Positions 13,801-24,002 of a stretch of 36,840 nucleotides of DNA are shown one piece after another. The DNA is taken from contig MNDE01000189.1 in the NCBI GenBank assembly GCA_001914785.1, positions 1-36,840 on the forward strand, given 5' to 3'. Position numbers and translations under genes: made by a program. This DNA comes from Acidobacteria bacterium 13_2_20CM_57_17. GTDB lineage: Bacteria > Acidobacteriota > Terriglobia > Acidiferrales > UBA7541. Every line of letters begins with the position of its first letter. Position 1 is the first letter of the stretch. The notes under the pieces were generated by a model. That model was not told where the DNA came from and did no database searches. It was given only the letters and a program-made list of their open reading frames with translations.

Positions 13801-15969
13801 ATGCCAGAAAACCGTGCTCACGCCGCCACAGGTGGCCGCATAGCGGCAGGGTCCGAACGCAACCGCCGAGCGGTCGAATGGAACAGTGACCGCAAAGCAG
13901 CTAGCCGCCCACTGATCGTTGCCTGCTTGACAATCTTATGGATGACCGCCGTCTTTGGGCGGCTGGGATACCTGCAGCTTTTCCGACACAGCGAATACAT
14001 GGCCCGAGCGCAGCGGCAGCAGCAGCGCGTGATCGAAATCACTCCGAAGCGCGGTGCTATCTACGACCGCAACATGCACCCACTGGCAATGAGCATCCCG
14101 GTGGACTCAGCGTTCGCGGTCCCCTCCGAGCTTGGCGACCAGCAACTGGCGGCGCGGCTGATTTCGGGCGTGCTGGGAATTCCACGTGAAGTGCTGGAGG
14201 CGCGATTCGAATCCTCGCACTCGTTTGTGTGGATCGCGCGCAAGCTGCCTCCGGACAAAAAGGAAGCGGTTGAGGCGCTCAATCTGAAAGGCGTCTACTT
14301 CCAAAAAGAAAACCAGCGTATTTATCCGAAGCGCGGCCTGGCATCCCATGTGCTGGGCTTCGTCGATCTCGATGAAAAAGGGCTGGGCGGAATCGAATAC
14401 GAATTGGACGGCCAGATTCGCGGCAAGAGCGAAAAAATTATCGTGATGGCGGACGCGCGACAGCACTGGTTCGATGGCGGAGAAGCCCGGCGCGAGCCCG
14501 GCGCGAACGTGGTTCTCACGCTCGACGAGAAAATCCAATATATCGCGGAGCGCGAACTGACCGCAGCGATTGCCAAAACGCACGCCATGGCCGGCACCGT
14601 GATGGTGATGAATCCTAATAGCGGCGAAATTCTCGGGCTGGCGAACTGGCCGAAGTTCAATCCCAACTCGGCAAATGAGGCGCCTGCGGAATCGCGAATG
14701 AACCGTGCGGTCGCAGCACTCTACGAGCCTGGCTCAACGTTTAAGCTCATTACCTTGGCAGCTGCGTTCGATCAGGGAATTACGCGGCCAGGGGAAGTTT
14801 TCGATTGCGAGAACGGAGCAGTCTACGTGGCCGGGCATCGTATTCGCGACCATAAGCCGTTTGGGATGCTGACCGTTGCCGACATTTTGGCGCAGTCGAG
14901 CGACGTGGGCGCGATCAAGATTGCCCTGCGGCTGGGAGCGCCGAAATTTTATGACTACATCCGCGCATTTGGCTTTGGCCAGCCCACCGGCGTGGACATG
15001 CCCGGAGAAAGCAAAGGGCTCTTGCGGCGACTGGATAACTGGTCGGCAGTTTCGATTGGATCGATCTCCATGGGGCAGGAAGTTGGCGTCACGCCGATTC
15101 AGCTCATCAGCGCGGTTTCCGCGATTGCCAACGGAGGAACGCTGTACAAGCCGCATGTCGTTGCAGAGTTGAGACGCGGAGATCACAAATTGCCCGCGGA
15201 AGGCCCGCTGGCGCCTTCCGAGGCACGAAGAGTAATCCGGCCGGAAACGGCGGCGACACTGCGGAGACTGATGGAAGGCGTCATATTGCATGGGACGGGG
15301 CCACTGGCGCGGCTTGATGGCTGGACCGCAGCCGGGAAAACCGGTTCCGCGCAAAAAATTGATCCCGCGACGGGTCGCTATTCGAGGACGCAGCTTATTG
15401 CTTCGTTCACCGGGTTCGCGCCGATCAGCAACCCGGCCGTTACAATTCTGGTGTCGCTCGATTCACCGGTGGGACAGCACGAAGGCGGGCAGGTGGCCGC
15501 GCCAGTTTTCAAGCGGATTGCGGAGCAAGTATTGCCATATCTGGATGTGCCGCGCGATGTGCCGATTGGACCGCGGCTTGTCCAGGCCGCGTACCGGAAT
15601 CGCGATGTATCGGACAGCTCAGTCCTCGAGGATTTCACGGCCACGGATTTTTCGGAACAGCCCGACCAACCTCCCGCGAAGTCCGCAGCAACCAACAATA
15701 GAGAGGGAAATAGCCCTGCGCCTCCGGTGACCGTGGCTGTGGATGAGGGCGGCGACATTCAGGTTCCGGATTTTTCCGGGAAGACCATGCGTGAAGTGAC
15801 GGAGATGTGCTTGCATCTGGGGATAGAGCCGATCCTGGTTGGCAGCAGTCTTGCAACAAATCAGACCCCAGGCGCGGGAACGAAGGTCCGGAAGGGCGCG
15901 AAGGTAACCGTGCAGTTCGGAACACCAGCGACAAAAATTGCGAAGCCGCACCGGAGAGTCAGGCATTAG
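13801..15969 (+). CDS. ftsI: Septal class B penicillin-binding protein FtsI with C-terminal PASTA domain
   Basis: Peptidoglycan transpeptidase of the divisome, 722 residues. There is a cytoplasmic tail, then one membrane helix (about 36-55, RPLIVACLTILWMTAVFGRL) and the PBP dimerisation domain (about 75-220) with KRGAIYDRN. The transpeptidase has S312-x-x-K315 (EPGSTFKLI), SSD at 366-368 and K513-T-G (AAGKTGSAQ). A single PASTA domain occupies about 650-712 (IQVPDFSGKTMREVTEMC). PASTA domains are commoner in Gram-positive PBP2x/SpoVD. It follows ftsL by 90 bp with no clear ribosome-binding site, and ends 1 bp before murE. Confidence 0.94.
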   Translation: MPENRAHAATGGRIAAGSERNRRAVEWNSDRKAASRPLIVACLTILWMTAVFGRLGYLQLFRHSEYMARAQRQQQRVIEITPKRGAIYDRNMHPLAMSIPVDSAFAVPSELGDQQLAARLISGVLGIPREVLEARFESSHSFVWIARKLPPDKKEAVEALNLKGVYFQKENQRIYPKRGLASHVLGFVDLDEKGLGGIEYELDGQIRGKSEKIIVMADARQHWFDGGEARREPGANVVLTLDEKIQYIAERELTAAIAKTHAMAGTVMVMNPNSGEILGLANWPKFNPNSANEAPAESRMNRAVAALYEPGSTFKLITLAAAFDQGITRPGEVFDCENGAVYVAGHRIRDHKPFGMLTVADILAQSSDVGAIKIALRLGAPKFYDYIRAFGFGQPTGVDMPGESKGLLRRLDNWSAVSIGSISMGQEVGVTPIQLISAVSAIANGGTLYKPHVVAELRRGDHKLPAEGPLAPSEARRVIRPETAATLRRLMEGVILHGTGPLARLDGWTAAGKTGSAQKIDPATGRYSRTQLIASFTGFAPISNPAVTILVSLDSPVGQHEGGQVAAPVFKRIAEQVLPYLDVPRDVPIGPRLVQAAYRNRDVSDSSVLEDFTATDFSEQPDQPPAKSAATNNREGNSPAPPVTVAVDEGGDIQVPDFSGKTMREVTEMCLHLGIEPILVGSSLATNQTPGAGTKVRKGAKVTVQFGTPATKIAKPHRRVRH

Positions 15970-15970
15970 G

Positions 15971-17623
15971 ATGAAAATTGTATTGAGCCCAGCAGAACAG
16001 GTACGGGACGCCACCACGAACCGGGTTAACCGCCAACGAAAGCACTCTCCCCGCACAAGCGCAACGGCCAGCGGAAGGAAGCTGAGCGAAGTGTTGCAAG
16101 GCGTGGAGACAACTCTGTCTGCGAACGCAAATAAATTGACTATTCAGAAGGTGGCTTGCGATTCGCGAAAAGTGCAACCGGGCACGCTGTTTTTTGCTTT
16201 GCATGGAGCGAAGGCAGACGGGAACGCGTTTATTCGGGACGCCATCAAGCGCGGCGCGGTTGCCATAGCAAGCGAAGAGAAGGCCGTCGGCAAGATTCCG
16301 CCAGGTGTGTCGTGGATTCAAGTTCGAGAAGCGCGCAAAGCTCTGGCGATCGCGGCTGCGAATTTCCTGGGGCATCCGGCGAGTGCGCTGCACCTCGTCG
16401 CAGTGACCGGCACGAACGGGAAGACCACCACGACTTCGGTCGTGGATGCGATTGTGAAGGCCTCCGGTGCAAAGACGGGACTGTTTGGGACGATTGCGTA
16501 TCACACGCCGCTCGGCGACTATCCCGCGCCGAACACGACGCCGGAATCCGTCGACCTGCAGGGATTTTTCGCCGAGATCCGCGATGCAGGCGGAAAGTAC
16601 GCTGTGCTTGAGGCCAGCTCACATTCGCTGGCGATGGACCGGCTGTGGGGATGCCATTTTCAGACCGCGGTCTTCACCAACTTGACGCGCGAGCACATGG
16701 ATTTTCACAAAACGTTTGAGGATTATTTTGTGGCGAAGAAGCGCTTGTTTGAGGGCACGGGGGCAGGTGCTCCAGAAGTTGCGGTGTTGAATGCGGACAA
16801 TGAATTCGGCAAACGGCTGACCCATCTGGCGAAGAAAACGGTCACCTATGGATTGGAATCGGACGCGGACATTACCACGAAGAAATTTCAACTGACCTTC
16901 GATGGTTTGACGTTCACGGCGCAGACACCAAATGGAAAGGTGCATGTGGAATCGCGTCTGGTCGGCCGGATCAACGTTTACAATCTTCTCGCTGCTATCG
17001 GAGCAGCACAGGCGCTAGGCCTTTCGAACGAAGTCATTGAAAGCGGAATCCGAAATCTTGAAAGTGTTTCCGGACGTTTTCAGCGGATCGATCTCGGGCA
17101 GCCCTTCCCGGTAATCGTCGACTATGCGCACACCGACGATGCCCTGGAAAACTTGATTCGGACCGCTCGCGAACTCAATCCCAAGGGCCGGATCATCACG
17201 CTGTTCGGATGCGGCGGCGAAAAGGATCGCACCAAGCGGCCGGTGATGGGAGAAGTCACCGGCCGGCTTAGCGATTTAACGATTCTGTCCAGCGACAATC
17301 CACGCAGCGAGGATCCGCTGAAAATCATCAGCGACATCATCGTGGGACTACAGAAAACCGCAGGCAAATATCTGATCGAGCCGGACCGTGAAAAAGCCAT
17401 CGGCATGGCCATGGACGAAGCCCGCAGTGGCGACATCGTGCTGTTGGCGGGAAAAGGCCACGAGAATTATCAGATTCTTGCCGATAGAACGTTTGAATTT
17501 GACGATCGCGAAATGGCGCGGCGCGCCTTGCGCGGGCGTGGATTTGAAGGACCGCGAAACGAGAACGGGAAGGACGGTCCATCGAAAGGCGAGCCGCGAG
17601 GCGGCTCAGGGTTTGGCACCTAG
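15971..17623 (+). CDS. murE: UDP-MurNAc-L-Ala-D-Glu:meso-DAP ligase MurE
   Basis: Cytoplasmic Mur ligase adding the third stem-peptide residue, 550 residues. The ATP loop TGTNGKTTTT is at 146-155; NTTPESVDLQ binds substrate. DNPR at 442-445 is the signature of meso-diaminopimelate-adding enzymes (lysine-adding MurE differs here). GHENYQILADRTFEFDDRE near the end is family typical. The first ~35 residues are an Arg/Ser/Thr-rich extension before the usual start at GRKLSEVLQ, and the last ~30 are Gly/Lys-rich and probably disordered. ATG 15971 is chosen because it follows the ftsI stop. Confidence 0.94.
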   Translation: MKIVLSPAEQVRDATTNRVNRQRKHSPRTSATASGRKLSEVLQGVETTLSANANKLTIQKVACDSRKVQPGTLFFALHGAKADGNAFIRDAIKRGAVAIASEEKAVGKIPPGVSWIQVREARKALAIAAANFLGHPASALHLVAVTGTNGKTTTTSVVDAIVKASGAKTGLFGTIAYHTPLGDYPAPNTTPESVDLQGFFAEIRDAGGKYAVLEASSHSLAMDRLWGCHFQTAVFTNLTREHMDFHKTFEDYFVAKKRLFEGTGAGAPEVAVLNADNEFGKRLTHLAKKTVTYGLESDADITTKKFQLTFDGLTFTAQTPNGKVHVESRLVGRINVYNLLAAIGAAQALGLSNEVIESGIRNLESVSGRFQRIDLGQPFPVIVDYAHTDDALENLIRTARELNPKGRIITLFGCGGEKDRTKRPVMGEVTGRLSDLTILSSDNPRSEDPLKIISDIIVGLQKTAGKYLIEPDREKAIGMAMDEARSGDIVLLAGKGHENYQILADRTFEFDDREMARRALRGRGFEGPRNENGKDGPSKGEPRGGSGFGT

Positions 17624-17774
17624 CGCGCTTGGTTCATAGTAGAGACGAGGGCGCTCGGGCCCGGCACGGTCGGGGCGGGCCAATAGCGGACCTCTCGAAA
17701 GGAGGAGCCCTCAAAACGTTGAAAACACAACGAGGCGTTCGGTACTGGAGTAAGACGAATCCTTTGAGGAATTT
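17624..17774 (+). other. Structured murE-murF spacer
   Basis: At 151 bp this is the longest gap in the dcw cluster. It contains a small perfect hairpin, cgttg-aaaaca-caacg (17717-17732), and GC-rich complementary runs around 17665-17710 (gggcccgg, cctc...gagg). No gene is seen. It may mark an mRNA processing or internal initiation point. Confidence 0.45.
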
Positions 17775-19214
17775 ATGCGGTGGACGATTGCACAGGTGGC
17801 TGACGCTTTGGGTACTCGGCCGGGGAACGGACTCAACCCCCTGGCCCGGTTGGCCGGCGTGTCGATTGATTCTCGCGCGATTCGTGCCGGAGAACTGTTC
17901 ATCGCCATCCACGGACCGCGTCACGATGGACACGATCATGTGGCCAGTGCGCTGGAAGGCGGAGCCATTGCGGCGGTGGTGGCAGACGCGCAGCTTCCGC
18001 GATATGCGGACGCAATCCGAGCCCAATGCATCGCCGTGGGCGACACCTTCCTCGCGCTCAAGCAACTGGCGCGCGCGGTGCGCGAATCCTGGGGCGGGAA
18101 AATTGCCGGCGTCACGGGTTCTGTCGGCAAGACCACCACGAAGGAGATCCTGGCGGCACTGCTGGGCGCGAAGCTGCGGGTCCTGAAGTCGGAAGGGAAT
18201 TTAAATAACGAGTACGGGCTGCCGCTAACGCTGTTTCGGTTGGAGGAAACGCATCAGGCGGCCGTGCTGGAAATGGGGATGTCGCGCCGCGGAGAGCTTG
18301 CGCGGCTGGCGGAGATCGCCCGGCCGGACGTCGGAGTGGTGACGCGCGTTTCGCCGGCGCACCTGGAATTTTTTGCATCCGTGGATGAGATTGCGCTCGC
18401 GAAGCGCGAACTGATTGAAGGGTTGAATGGTCACGAGTCGACCGCGGTGCTCAACGCGGATGATCCGCGCGTCGCCGCGTTTGGATCATTCGCGCCAGGC
18501 CGTGTGTTGACGTATGGCGTCGAAAACACGGCATTTTTCATGGCGCGGGAGATTGAAGACCGCGGCGCGTTGGGAACGGCTTTTGATTACGTTAGTCCGG
18601 AGGGGCGCGTTCGGCTGGAGCTGAATGTTCCCGGGCGTCACGCGATCGCCAATGCGCTGGCGGCCCTGGCGGCGGCAAGCGTATGGGACATCGGCGCGGC
18701 GGAAGCACAGGACGTGTTTCGGTCGCTGCGCGCTCCGGCGATGCGCGGAGAATTACTGCGATTTTCGAATGGAGCGGCGCTCATCAACGACAGTTACAAC
18801 TCGAGTCCCGCGGCGCTGCAAGCCATGACAGAGTTGCTTGCGGCCACGCCGAATTTTCGTCGGCGCATCCTCGCCGCCGGCGAAATGCGTGAGCTAGGCA
18901 CGGCTTCGCCGGAGCTGCATCGCGCAGCGGGGCAATTTGCGACAAAGACTGGGAAGGTCGATTGGATCGTCGGCGTGTGCGGCGATGCAGCGCAAATCGT
19001 GGAAGGCGCCGTTGCGGCAGGACTCCCGCGCGAGTGCGCGAAGTTTTTCGCTACACCCCAGGAGGCCGCCGAATTTCTCGCGGACTTTATAACCACTGGT
19101 GACTTGCTGCTGGTGAAAGGCTCGCGCGGTGTGAAGATGGAGCAAATTGTGGAGGCGCTGATCTCGCGGCATGCCGCAGCCGGAGAAATCACAGGTCAGG
19201 AGGTACGCCACTGA
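17775..19214 (+). CDS. murF: UDP-MurNAc-tripeptide:D-Ala-D-Ala ligase MurF
   Basis: Mur ligase that adds D-Ala-D-Ala to complete the pentapeptide, 479 residues. SIDSRAIRAGELFIAIHG lies at the N-terminus, followed by the ATP loop VTGSVGKTTTKE at 113-124. NLNNEYGLPLTLFRLE and AVLEMGMSRRGE are the MurF-specific motifs. NDSYNSSPAALQAM marks the start of the C-terminal domain. The GAGGAA ribosome-binding site is 5 nt before the ATG. Its end is one base from the mraY start. Confidence 0.95.
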   Translation: MRWTIAQVADALGTRPGNGLNPLARLAGVSIDSRAIRAGELFIAIHGPRHDGHDHVASALEGGAIAAVVADAQLPRYADAIRAQCIAVGDTFLALKQLARAVRESWGGKIAGVTGSVGKTTTKEILAALLGAKLRVLKSEGNLNNEYGLPLTLFRLEETHQAAVLEMGMSRRGELARLAEIARPDVGVVTRVSPAHLEFFASVDEIALAKRELIEGLNGHESTAVLNADDPRVAAFGSFAPGRVLTYGVENTAFFMAREIEDRGALGTAFDYVSPEGRVRLELNVPGRHAIANALAALAAASVWDIGAAEAQDVFRSLRAPAMRGELLRFSNGAALINDSYNSSPAALQAMTELLAATPNFRRRILAAGEMRELGTASPELHRAAGQFATKTGKVDWIVGVCGDAAQIVEGAVAAGLPRECAKFFATPQEAAEFLADFITTGDLLLVKGSRGVKMEQIVEALISRHAAAGEITGQEVRH

Positions 19215-19215
19215 G

Positions 19216-20349
19216 ATGCTTTACTACCTCCTCTATGAGGTTTTGCGCAAGTACATCAGCCCGCTGAATGTTTTCCGTTACATTACGGTTCGAACCGTGT
19301 ATGCAAGCCTCACGGCGATGTTTCTCGCGCTGGTCTTCGGCCCCGCGCTGATCCGCCGCCTCCGCGAACTGCAAATCGGCCAGTTCATTCGCGAAGAAGG
19401 CCCGCAGGAGCACAAGAAAAAAGCGGGCACTCCCACAATGGGCGGCGTGCTGATTGTTCTCTCTACCGCCGTGCCGACGCTGCTTTGGGCCGATCTGACA
19501 AACCCTTTCATCTTGCTGGCGCTGTTTGCGCTCATCGGCTTCGCGATCATCGGCTTTATTGACGATTACGCGAAAGTCTCCAAGCAGCGCAACCTGGGTC
19601 TTACCGCGAAAAAGAAAATCTATTTCCAGGCGTTCCTCAGTCTCGTTGTGGGTGCCTCGCTCCTCGTCCTGACAACGCACAGCGCTTACTCCACGCAGTT
19701 GATGATCCCGTTTTTGAAGCGCTTTCGCCCCGATCTCGTTTTTCACTCCTTCATGCATTCGCCGCATCTCTGGCCGCTGGCGTTTATTCCTTTTCTCGTT
19801 TTCGTCGGCATTGTCATCGTGGGCTCTTCCAATGCCGTCAACCTGACTGACGGTTTGGACGGCCTCGCCATCGGCTGCACGGTGATCGCGGCAGGAGCCC
19901 TCACAGTGCTGACTTACGTCAGCAGCAATTTCCGCTGGGCGACGTACCTCGACATTCAATACATCCCGAAGGTCGGCGAGCTAACCGTTTTCTGTGGCGC
20001 GCTCGTCGGCGCATCGCTCGGCTTCCTTTGGTACAACGCGCATCCCGCGGAAATCTTTATGGGCGATGTGGGCTCGCTCTCGTTGGGCGGGACCCTCGGC
20101 GTGATCGCCGTCATCATCAAGCAGGAGATTCTGCTGTTCTTCGTTGGGGGAGTTTTTGTGCTGGAAGCCTTGTCGGTGATTTTGCAGGTGGGCTCGTTCA
20201 AGCTGCGCGGCAAGCGCATCTTCCGCATGGCGCCCATTCATCATCATTTCGAGTTGCTTGGCTGGAGCGAATCGAAAGTAATCGTGCGTTTTTGGATCGC
20301 GGCGCTGGTGTTTGCGCTGTTTGCGCTGACGACCTTGAAATTGAGGTAG
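19216..20349 (+). CDS. mraY: Phospho-MurNAc-pentapeptide transferase MraY
   Basis: Integral membrane enzyme that makes lipid I from UDP-MurNAc-pentapeptide and undecaprenyl phosphate. It has 377 residues and about ten membrane helices. Diagnostic blocks are GTPTMGGVLI, FALIGFAIIGFIDDYAKV (catalytic Asp pair), SSNAVNLTDGLDGLAIG, FMGDVGSLSLGG and PIHHHFELLGWSE. ATG 19216 has AGGAGG 12 nt upstream. A longer in-frame start inside murF (19171) is rejected. Confidence 0.96.
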   Translation: MLYYLLYEVLRKYISPLNVFRYITVRTVYASLTAMFLALVFGPALIRRLRELQIGQFIREEGPQEHKKKAGTPTMGGVLIVLSTAVPTLLWADLTNPFILLALFALIGFAIIGFIDDYAKVSKQRNLGLTAKKKIYFQAFLSLVVGASLLVLTTHSAYSTQLMIPFLKRFRPDLVFHSFMHSPHLWPLAFIPFLVFVGIVIVGSSNAVNLTDGLDGLAIGCTVIAAGALTVLTYVSSNFRWATYLDIQYIPKVGELTVFCGALVGASLGFLWYNAHPAEIFMGDVGSLSLGGTLGVIAVIIKQEILLFFVGGVFVLEALSVILQVGSFKLRGKRIFRMAPIHHHFELLGWSESKVIVRFWIAALVFALFALTTLKLR

Positions 20350-20374
20350 CAGAGTATTCTCGTTTGCGAGAGTT

Positions 20375-21763
20375 ATGCCGAATCCGTTTGAGTTGCGGGG
20401 CAAGCGTTTGCTGGTCGTTGGACTGGCCAGGACGGGTGTGGCTACTGCGCTCTTTTGCGCTGAGCGCGGCGCGAAAGTGACTGCTACCGACGCGCGGAGC
20501 GAAAACGAAATCGGCGATACGATTGCTCCGCTCCGAGCTGCTGGCGTAAGCCTCGAGCTGGGCGACCACCGTGAAAATTCCTTTCTCGAACAAGATCTGA
20601 TTGTTCCGAGTCCGGGCGTGCCTGCAGATGCGCCTTTGCTGCAAGCTGCCCGCGCCAAGGGCGTCACGATCTGGAGCGAGGTGGAACTCGCGGATCGTTT
20701 TCTGCGCGGACGCCTGATTGGGATCACCGGCTCGAACGGCAAGACGACGACGACTTCCTTAATCGACCACATTTTGAAGAACGCCGGTTTTTCTACGATT
20801 CTCGCCGGGAATATCGGCACGCCCTTGATCGCGCGCGTGGACCAGACCAATGGCGATTCCATCACTGTAGCGGAGCTAAGCAGTTTTCAACTGGAACTGA
20901 TTGAAACGTTGCGCCCCAATATCAGCGTGTTCTTGAATCTCACCCCTGACCATTTGGACCGGCATCACACGCTCGAAGCGTATGGCCGAGCCAAAGCCCG
21001 CATCTTCGAGAATCAGACGGAAGCCGACAGCGCGGTCCTGAACGCGGATGATCCAGCGACCACGCCGCTCGCGCCCACCAAACCGCAAGTGTACTGGTTC
21101 AGCCGGAAGCAGCGCGTGGCTCAGGGTGCGTTCGTGCGCGGAAACGAAATTGTGTTTCGCCGGGACGGCCAGGAGGAAGCGGTGTTGCATCTCAAGGACA
21201 TTCCGCTCGCAGGCGGGCACAACGTGGAAAATGTGCTCGCGGCCGTGGCGGCGGCGCGTCTTGTTGGCGCCCAAGCCGAGGCCATCGCCAGGGGAATCCG
21301 CTCGTTCGCTGGGGTCGAGCACCGGCTCGAGTTCGTCGCAGAAATCGTCGGTGTCCGCTATTACAACGATTCGAAGGCCACGAACGTGGATGCCACATTA
21401 AAGGCGCTGGATGCTTTTCCCGGGCGAATCCTGATCGTTCTCGGCGGTAAAGATAAAGGCAGCGATTACACCGTTTTGCAAAAACCGTTGCGCGAGAAAG
21501 CCATTCTTGCGCTTCTGATCGGCGCGGCAGCGGAAAAAATTGAAAACCAAATTACCGGCAGCGTGGCCATCGAGCGCGCCGGAACCATTGAGCGTGCCGT
21601 GGAAATCGCTTCGCTCGCGGCGCGACCCGGCGACGTAGTGCTGCTCGCTCCGGCGTGCGCCAGTTTCGATCAATTTCAGAATTACGAACACCGCGGCCGC
21701 GTGTTCAAAGACTTGGTGCATCAACTGGAACGGCAAGCGGCGAGTACTTCTGCAAGAGGGTGA
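20375..21763 (+). CDS. murD: UDP-MurNAc-L-Ala:D-Glu ligase MurD
   Basis: Mur ligase adding D-glutamate, 462 residues. The N-terminal Rossmann part reads KRLLVVGLARTGVATALF. The ATP loop GITGSNGKTTTTS is at 116-128. Then come GNIGTPLI, VAELSSFQLELIE (typical of MurD) and LNLTPDHLDRH. The C-terminal domain has EHRLEFVAEI, YNDSKATNVDATLKAL and VLLAPACASFDQFQNYEHRG. It follows mraY by 25 bp and precedes ftsW by 6 bp. Confidence 0.96.
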   Translation: MPNPFELRGKRLLVVGLARTGVATALFCAERGAKVTATDARSENEIGDTIAPLRAAGVSLELGDHRENSFLEQDLIVPSPGVPADAPLLQAARAKGVTIWSEVELADRFLRGRLIGITGSNGKTTTTSLIDHILKNAGFSTILAGNIGTPLIARVDQTNGDSITVAELSSFQLELIETLRPNISVFLNLTPDHLDRHHTLEAYGRAKARIFENQTEADSAVLNADDPATTPLAPTKPQVYWFSRKQRVAQGAFVRGNEIVFRRDGQEEAVLHLKDIPLAGGHNVENVLAAVAAARLVGAQAEAIARGIRSFAGVEHRLEFVAEIVGVRYYNDSKATNVDATLKALDAFPGRILIVLGGKDKGSDYTVLQKPLREKAILALLIGAAAEKIENQITGSVAIERAGTIERAVEIASLAARPGDVVLLAPACASFDQFQNYEHRGRVFKDLVHQLERQAASTSARG

Positions 21764-21769
21764 ACGAAA

Positions 21770-22888
21770 GTGCCGAGACGACTGGAAAATGATCGCCTGC
21801 TTTTTGGAGTGACGCTGGCGTTGTGCCTGCTTGGCGCGGTGATGATTTTCAGCGCCTCCGCAGTCACCGCGCAACAGCAGTATGGGCATTCCTACATATT
21901 TCTCGTCCGCCAGGCCGCGTGGCTCTTTATCGGGCTCCTCGGGATGTTCGCTTTGATGCGGACGGATTACCGCCGTCTGCGCGAACCCGCGGTCATTTAT
22001 CCCGTCGTGTGCATCGTCTTGTTGCTGCTCATCGGCACGTTTTTCCTCGACAAGTCGCATGCCACGCATCGCTGGATCAAGTTTGGCCCCGTAGGCATCC
22101 AGCCGTCGGAGCTTGCGAAACTCGCCACCATCCTTTACCTGGCCTGGTTCATGGATCAGAGACGCCGCAACAGAGCCGGCATGGAATTTTGCAAGGAGGA
22201 TTTCTGGGGAACGATTTTTCCAGCTGCCGGCCCCATTCTGGTCTATGTCGCGTTGATCCTGCTGCAGCCCGACCTTGGAACCTCCATCGATATTCTCGTC
22301 GTGGCCGCCGCCATTTTGTTCGTCGCTGGACTCTCCTGGAAGTGGCTTGCGGTGGGGCTAGCAGGCGCAGTTCCCCTGGTGTATCTGCTAATCACGCAAG
22401 TGGCGTACCGGCAAGCCCGATTGATGGCTTTTCTGCATCCGGACTCCGATCCGCAAGGCGCTGGATTTCAACTGTTGCAGTCGCTCATCGCAGTTGGCTC
22501 CGGCGGATTCACAGGCGTGGGCCTGATGGAGAGCAAACAAAAGCTCTTCTATCTGCCGGAAGCGCACACGGATTTTATTTATGCGGTCATCTGCGAGGAA
22601 TTGGGCTTTCTCGGGGCGATCGCTGTCATCGTGCTCTTTGTGGTTTATGGCTGGCGCGGAATGCGCGCTGCGCTTGGCGCCCCGGACGGATTCGGGCGCC
22701 TGCTGGCGCTGGGAATTACCGCGATGGTCTTGTGCCAAGCGCTGATTAATTTTGCTGTCGTCCTTGGGATGGTGCCGACGAAGGGAATTCCGCTGCCCTT
22801 CATCAGCTATGGCGGATCGAGTTTGCTGGTCATGCTGCTGGCCACCGGCGTTCTGCTGAATATTTCGCAACGCGCGGCGGAAGCATGA
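21770..22888 (+). CDS. ftsW: Septal lipid II polymerase FtsW (SEDS family)
   Basis: SEDS glycosyltransferase acting with FtsI to polymerise septal peptidoglycan, 372 residues and about ten membrane helices. Family blocks are THRWIKFGPVGIQPSELAKL, LLQPDLGTSIDILVVAAAIL, VGSGGFTGVGLMESKQKLFY, LPEAHTDFIYAVICEELGF and GMVPTKGIPLPFISYGGSSL. The GTG start has GAGGG 9 nt upstream. It is immediately downstream of murD and upstream of murG, as in many bacteria. Confidence 0.95.
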   Translation: MPRRLENDRLLFGVTLALCLLGAVMIFSASAVTAQQQYGHSYIFLVRQAAWLFIGLLGMFALMRTDYRRLREPAVIYPVVCIVLLLLIGTFFLDKSHATHRWIKFGPVGIQPSELAKLATILYLAWFMDQRRRNRAGMEFCKEDFWGTIFPAAGPILVYVALILLQPDLGTSIDILVVAAAILFVAGLSWKWLAVGLAGAVPLVYLLITQVAYRQARLMAFLHPDSDPQGAGFQLLQSLIAVGSGGFTGVGLMESKQKLFYLPEAHTDFIYAVICEELGFLGAIAVIVLFVVYGWRGMRAALGAPDGFGRLLALGITAMVLCQALINFAVVLGMVPTKGIPLPFISYGGSSLLVMLLATGVLLNISQRAAEA

Positions 22889-22904
22889 GGAGCGGGCCAG
22901 TCCG

Positions 22905-24002
22905 GTGAAATTGCTGATTGCAGGCGGCGGCACGGGCGGACATGTTTTTCCGGCGCTGGCAATTGCGCGGGAATGGCTTGCGAGAGGAAACGAAAGGGAA
23001 GTTGTGCTGGTGGGAACAGAACGTGGGATTGAGATGAAGCTGGTGCCGCAGGCGGGGCTGCCGCTGGAAACGTTGCGGGTGGCCGGCTTGAAGGGCAAAG
23101 GCGGCGCGACGTTAATCAAGAATATATCTATGCTCGCTCCGGCAATGCTCGATGCGCGCCGCGTGCTGCGCAAGCACAAACCTATCGCCGCTTTTGGCGT
23201 CGGCGGATATGCCGCCGGCCCCATGATGCTTGTTACCTGGCTGGGCCGAATACCCAACGTCATCTTCGAACCTAACGCCGAAGCCGGCTTCACCAACAAA
23301 ATGCTGGCTAGAATTTCTACACGAATTGCGACCGGCTATGAAGTTTCTGCACGCCATTGGGGGAAAAAGGCGATCGTCACAGGTTGCCCGGTGCGTCCGG
23401 AATTCTTCTCCATCACGCCACGGCGTCTCGAAAAGCCGTTTCGGTTGCTCATCACCGGTGGCAGCCAGGGAGCGTTGCCAATCAACCGCACGTTTGTCGA
23501 CTCCATGGATCGCCTCGCGGCGCGCAAAAACGAATTGGCAATCGCGCACCAGACCGGCGAGCGCGATTACAACGCTGTACGCACGGCTTACGCGCGGCGC
23601 GAAATCAACGCCGAGGTTGTCCCTTTCCTTACGAACATGCCGGAACGGTTTGCCTGGGCAGACATCATTGTTTGCCGAGCGGGAGCTATCACGGCAGCCG
23701 AAATCGCCGCTGCGGGCCGTGCATCCATCTTCATTCCCTTCGGCAGAGCGACGGACAGCCATCAACTCCGCAATGCGCAGGAAATGTCCCGCGCAGGCGC
23801 CGGCCGCCTGATTTCCGAAGCAGAACTCACGCCTGAAAGGCTGACCAGCGAAATTTTCTCTCTCCTCGACCAGCCCCAGGAGATCGAAAAATTGTCTACC
23901 GCTGCGCGCGAACTTGCCCGCCCTCATGCCGCGCGCGACATTGTCAATCTCATCGAAGAGGCCGCGAACGTGCAAGCAAATCGGCAGAAGGTAACCGCAT
24001 GA
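22905..24002 (+). CDS. murG: Lipid II synthase MurG
   Basis: Peripheral membrane GT28 glycosyltransferase that adds GlcNAc to lipid I, 365 residues. The start [20 protein letters not shown] carries the GGGTGGH motif. [17 protein letters not shown] and [14 protein letters not shown] follow. The C-terminal UDP-GlcNAc domain has [17 protein letters not shown] and [23 protein letters not shown] start with GAGGAG upstream. The TGA stop overlaps the murC ATG. Confidence 0.95.
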   Translation: MKLLIAGGGTGGHVFPALAIAREWLARGNEREVVLVGTERGIEMKLVPQAGLPLETLRVAGLKGKGGATLIKNISMLAPAMLDARRVLRKHKPIAAFGVGGYAAGPMMLVTWLGRIPNVIFEPNAEAGFTNKMLARISTRIATGYEVSARHWGKKAIVTGCPVRPEFFSITPRRLEKPFRLLITGGSQGALPINRTFVDSMDRLAARKNELAIAHQTGERDYNAVRTAYARREINAEVVPFLTNMPERFAWADIIVCRAGAITAAEIAAAGRASIFIPFGRATDSHQLRNAQEMSRAGAGRLISEAELTPERLTSEIFSLLDQPQEIEKLSTAARELARPHAARDIVNLIEEAANVQANRQKVTA

